Assembly (NCBI GenBank): GCA_000517565.1
Contig: CP007051.1
Span: 1 to 64,000, forward strand
Origin: Desulfurella acetivorans A63
GTDB taxonomy: Bacteria > Campylobacterota_A > Desulfurellia > Desulfurellales > Desulfurellaceae
Direction of reading: 5' to 3'
DNA: 64,000 nt
Shown here: positions 63,957 through 64,000 of the stretch, piece after piece
How the letters are laid out: every line of letters starts with the position of its first letter
Numbering within the stretch: position 1 is the stretch's first letter
The notes under the pieces: model-generated
The model's input: the letters and a program-made list of their open reading frames with translations, nothing else
Database searches by the model: none
Told to the model about the DNA's origin: nothing
Made by a program: the position numbers and the translations under genes

Positions 63957-64000
63957 TTTAGCCTCCATAATCTAAATTTATTTACCAATATTATTTTCTG

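Overview
The window is an AT-rich chromosomal segment, packed with genes, from a Gram-negative bacterium (lipoproteins, TolC, Pal, an O-antigen type ABC exporter). The best guess is a relative of Desulfurella/Hippea (Campylobacterota). The reasons are the AT-rich codons, a GyrA with Thr at position 83 as in Campylobacter, and DUF4214 surface proteins next to a PrtD-type secretion system, resembling the Sap S-layer system of Campylobacter fetus. This taxonomic call is inference; no 16S gene is present.

Layout. (1) 1-18381: end of dnaA, a 220-bp AT-rich candidate origin, then one almost gapless run recF-gyrB-gyrA-polyprenyl synthase-hemA-hemC-hemD-split transketolase-ftsE-ftsX-envC-like-ctpA-divergent deacetylase-tsaD. 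dnaN is not at its usual place between dnaA and recF. (2) 18382-20411, minus strand: a frameshifted radical SAM gene and a glycosyltransferase. (3) 20511-31933: a second compact run with lysine/diaminopimelate genes (lysA, dapF, dapA, dapB), purF, a lipoprotein, class II aldolase, pgi, a thioesterase, a nucleoside phosphorylase, an amidohydrolase, ispE, spoVG and tRNA-Gln. (4) 32363-43920: surface polysaccharide locus (GT4 transferases, WbaP-type initiating transferase, two O-antigen ligase/polymerase paralogues, Wzm/Wzt exporter, gmd), interrupted by clusters of a modular palindromic repeat and a GIY-YIG nuclease gene. (5) 43951-59988: a surface-protein island with two DUF4214 proteins, one of them S-layer-like with a strong promoter and long leader. 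It also holds methyltransferases, a GT9/FkbM fusion, a double GT4 protein, and a full type I secretion system (TolC, ABC, HlyD). (6) 60000-64000: a five-unit repeat array, a nested inverted repeat, pal, two tiny Lys-rich ORFs, a secreted GDSL hydrolase and a glycine-zipper lipoprotein.

How it fits together: regions 1 and 3 are housekeeping. Regions 4 and 5 build the cell surface: GDP-mannose-derived and other sugars are assembled on undecaprenyl phosphate, exported by Wzm/Wzt and ligated, while DUF4214 proteins are probably exported through the type I system and may be glycosylated.

The most unusual signals are the repeat family (a long imperfect hairpin whose arms carry their own variable mini-hairpins, always in one orientation), the GIY-YIG gene inside one repeat cluster, a duplicated fragment of the O-antigen ligase 3' end, and the altered DnaA DNA-reading motif beside tandem non-standard DnaA-box-like 9-mers.
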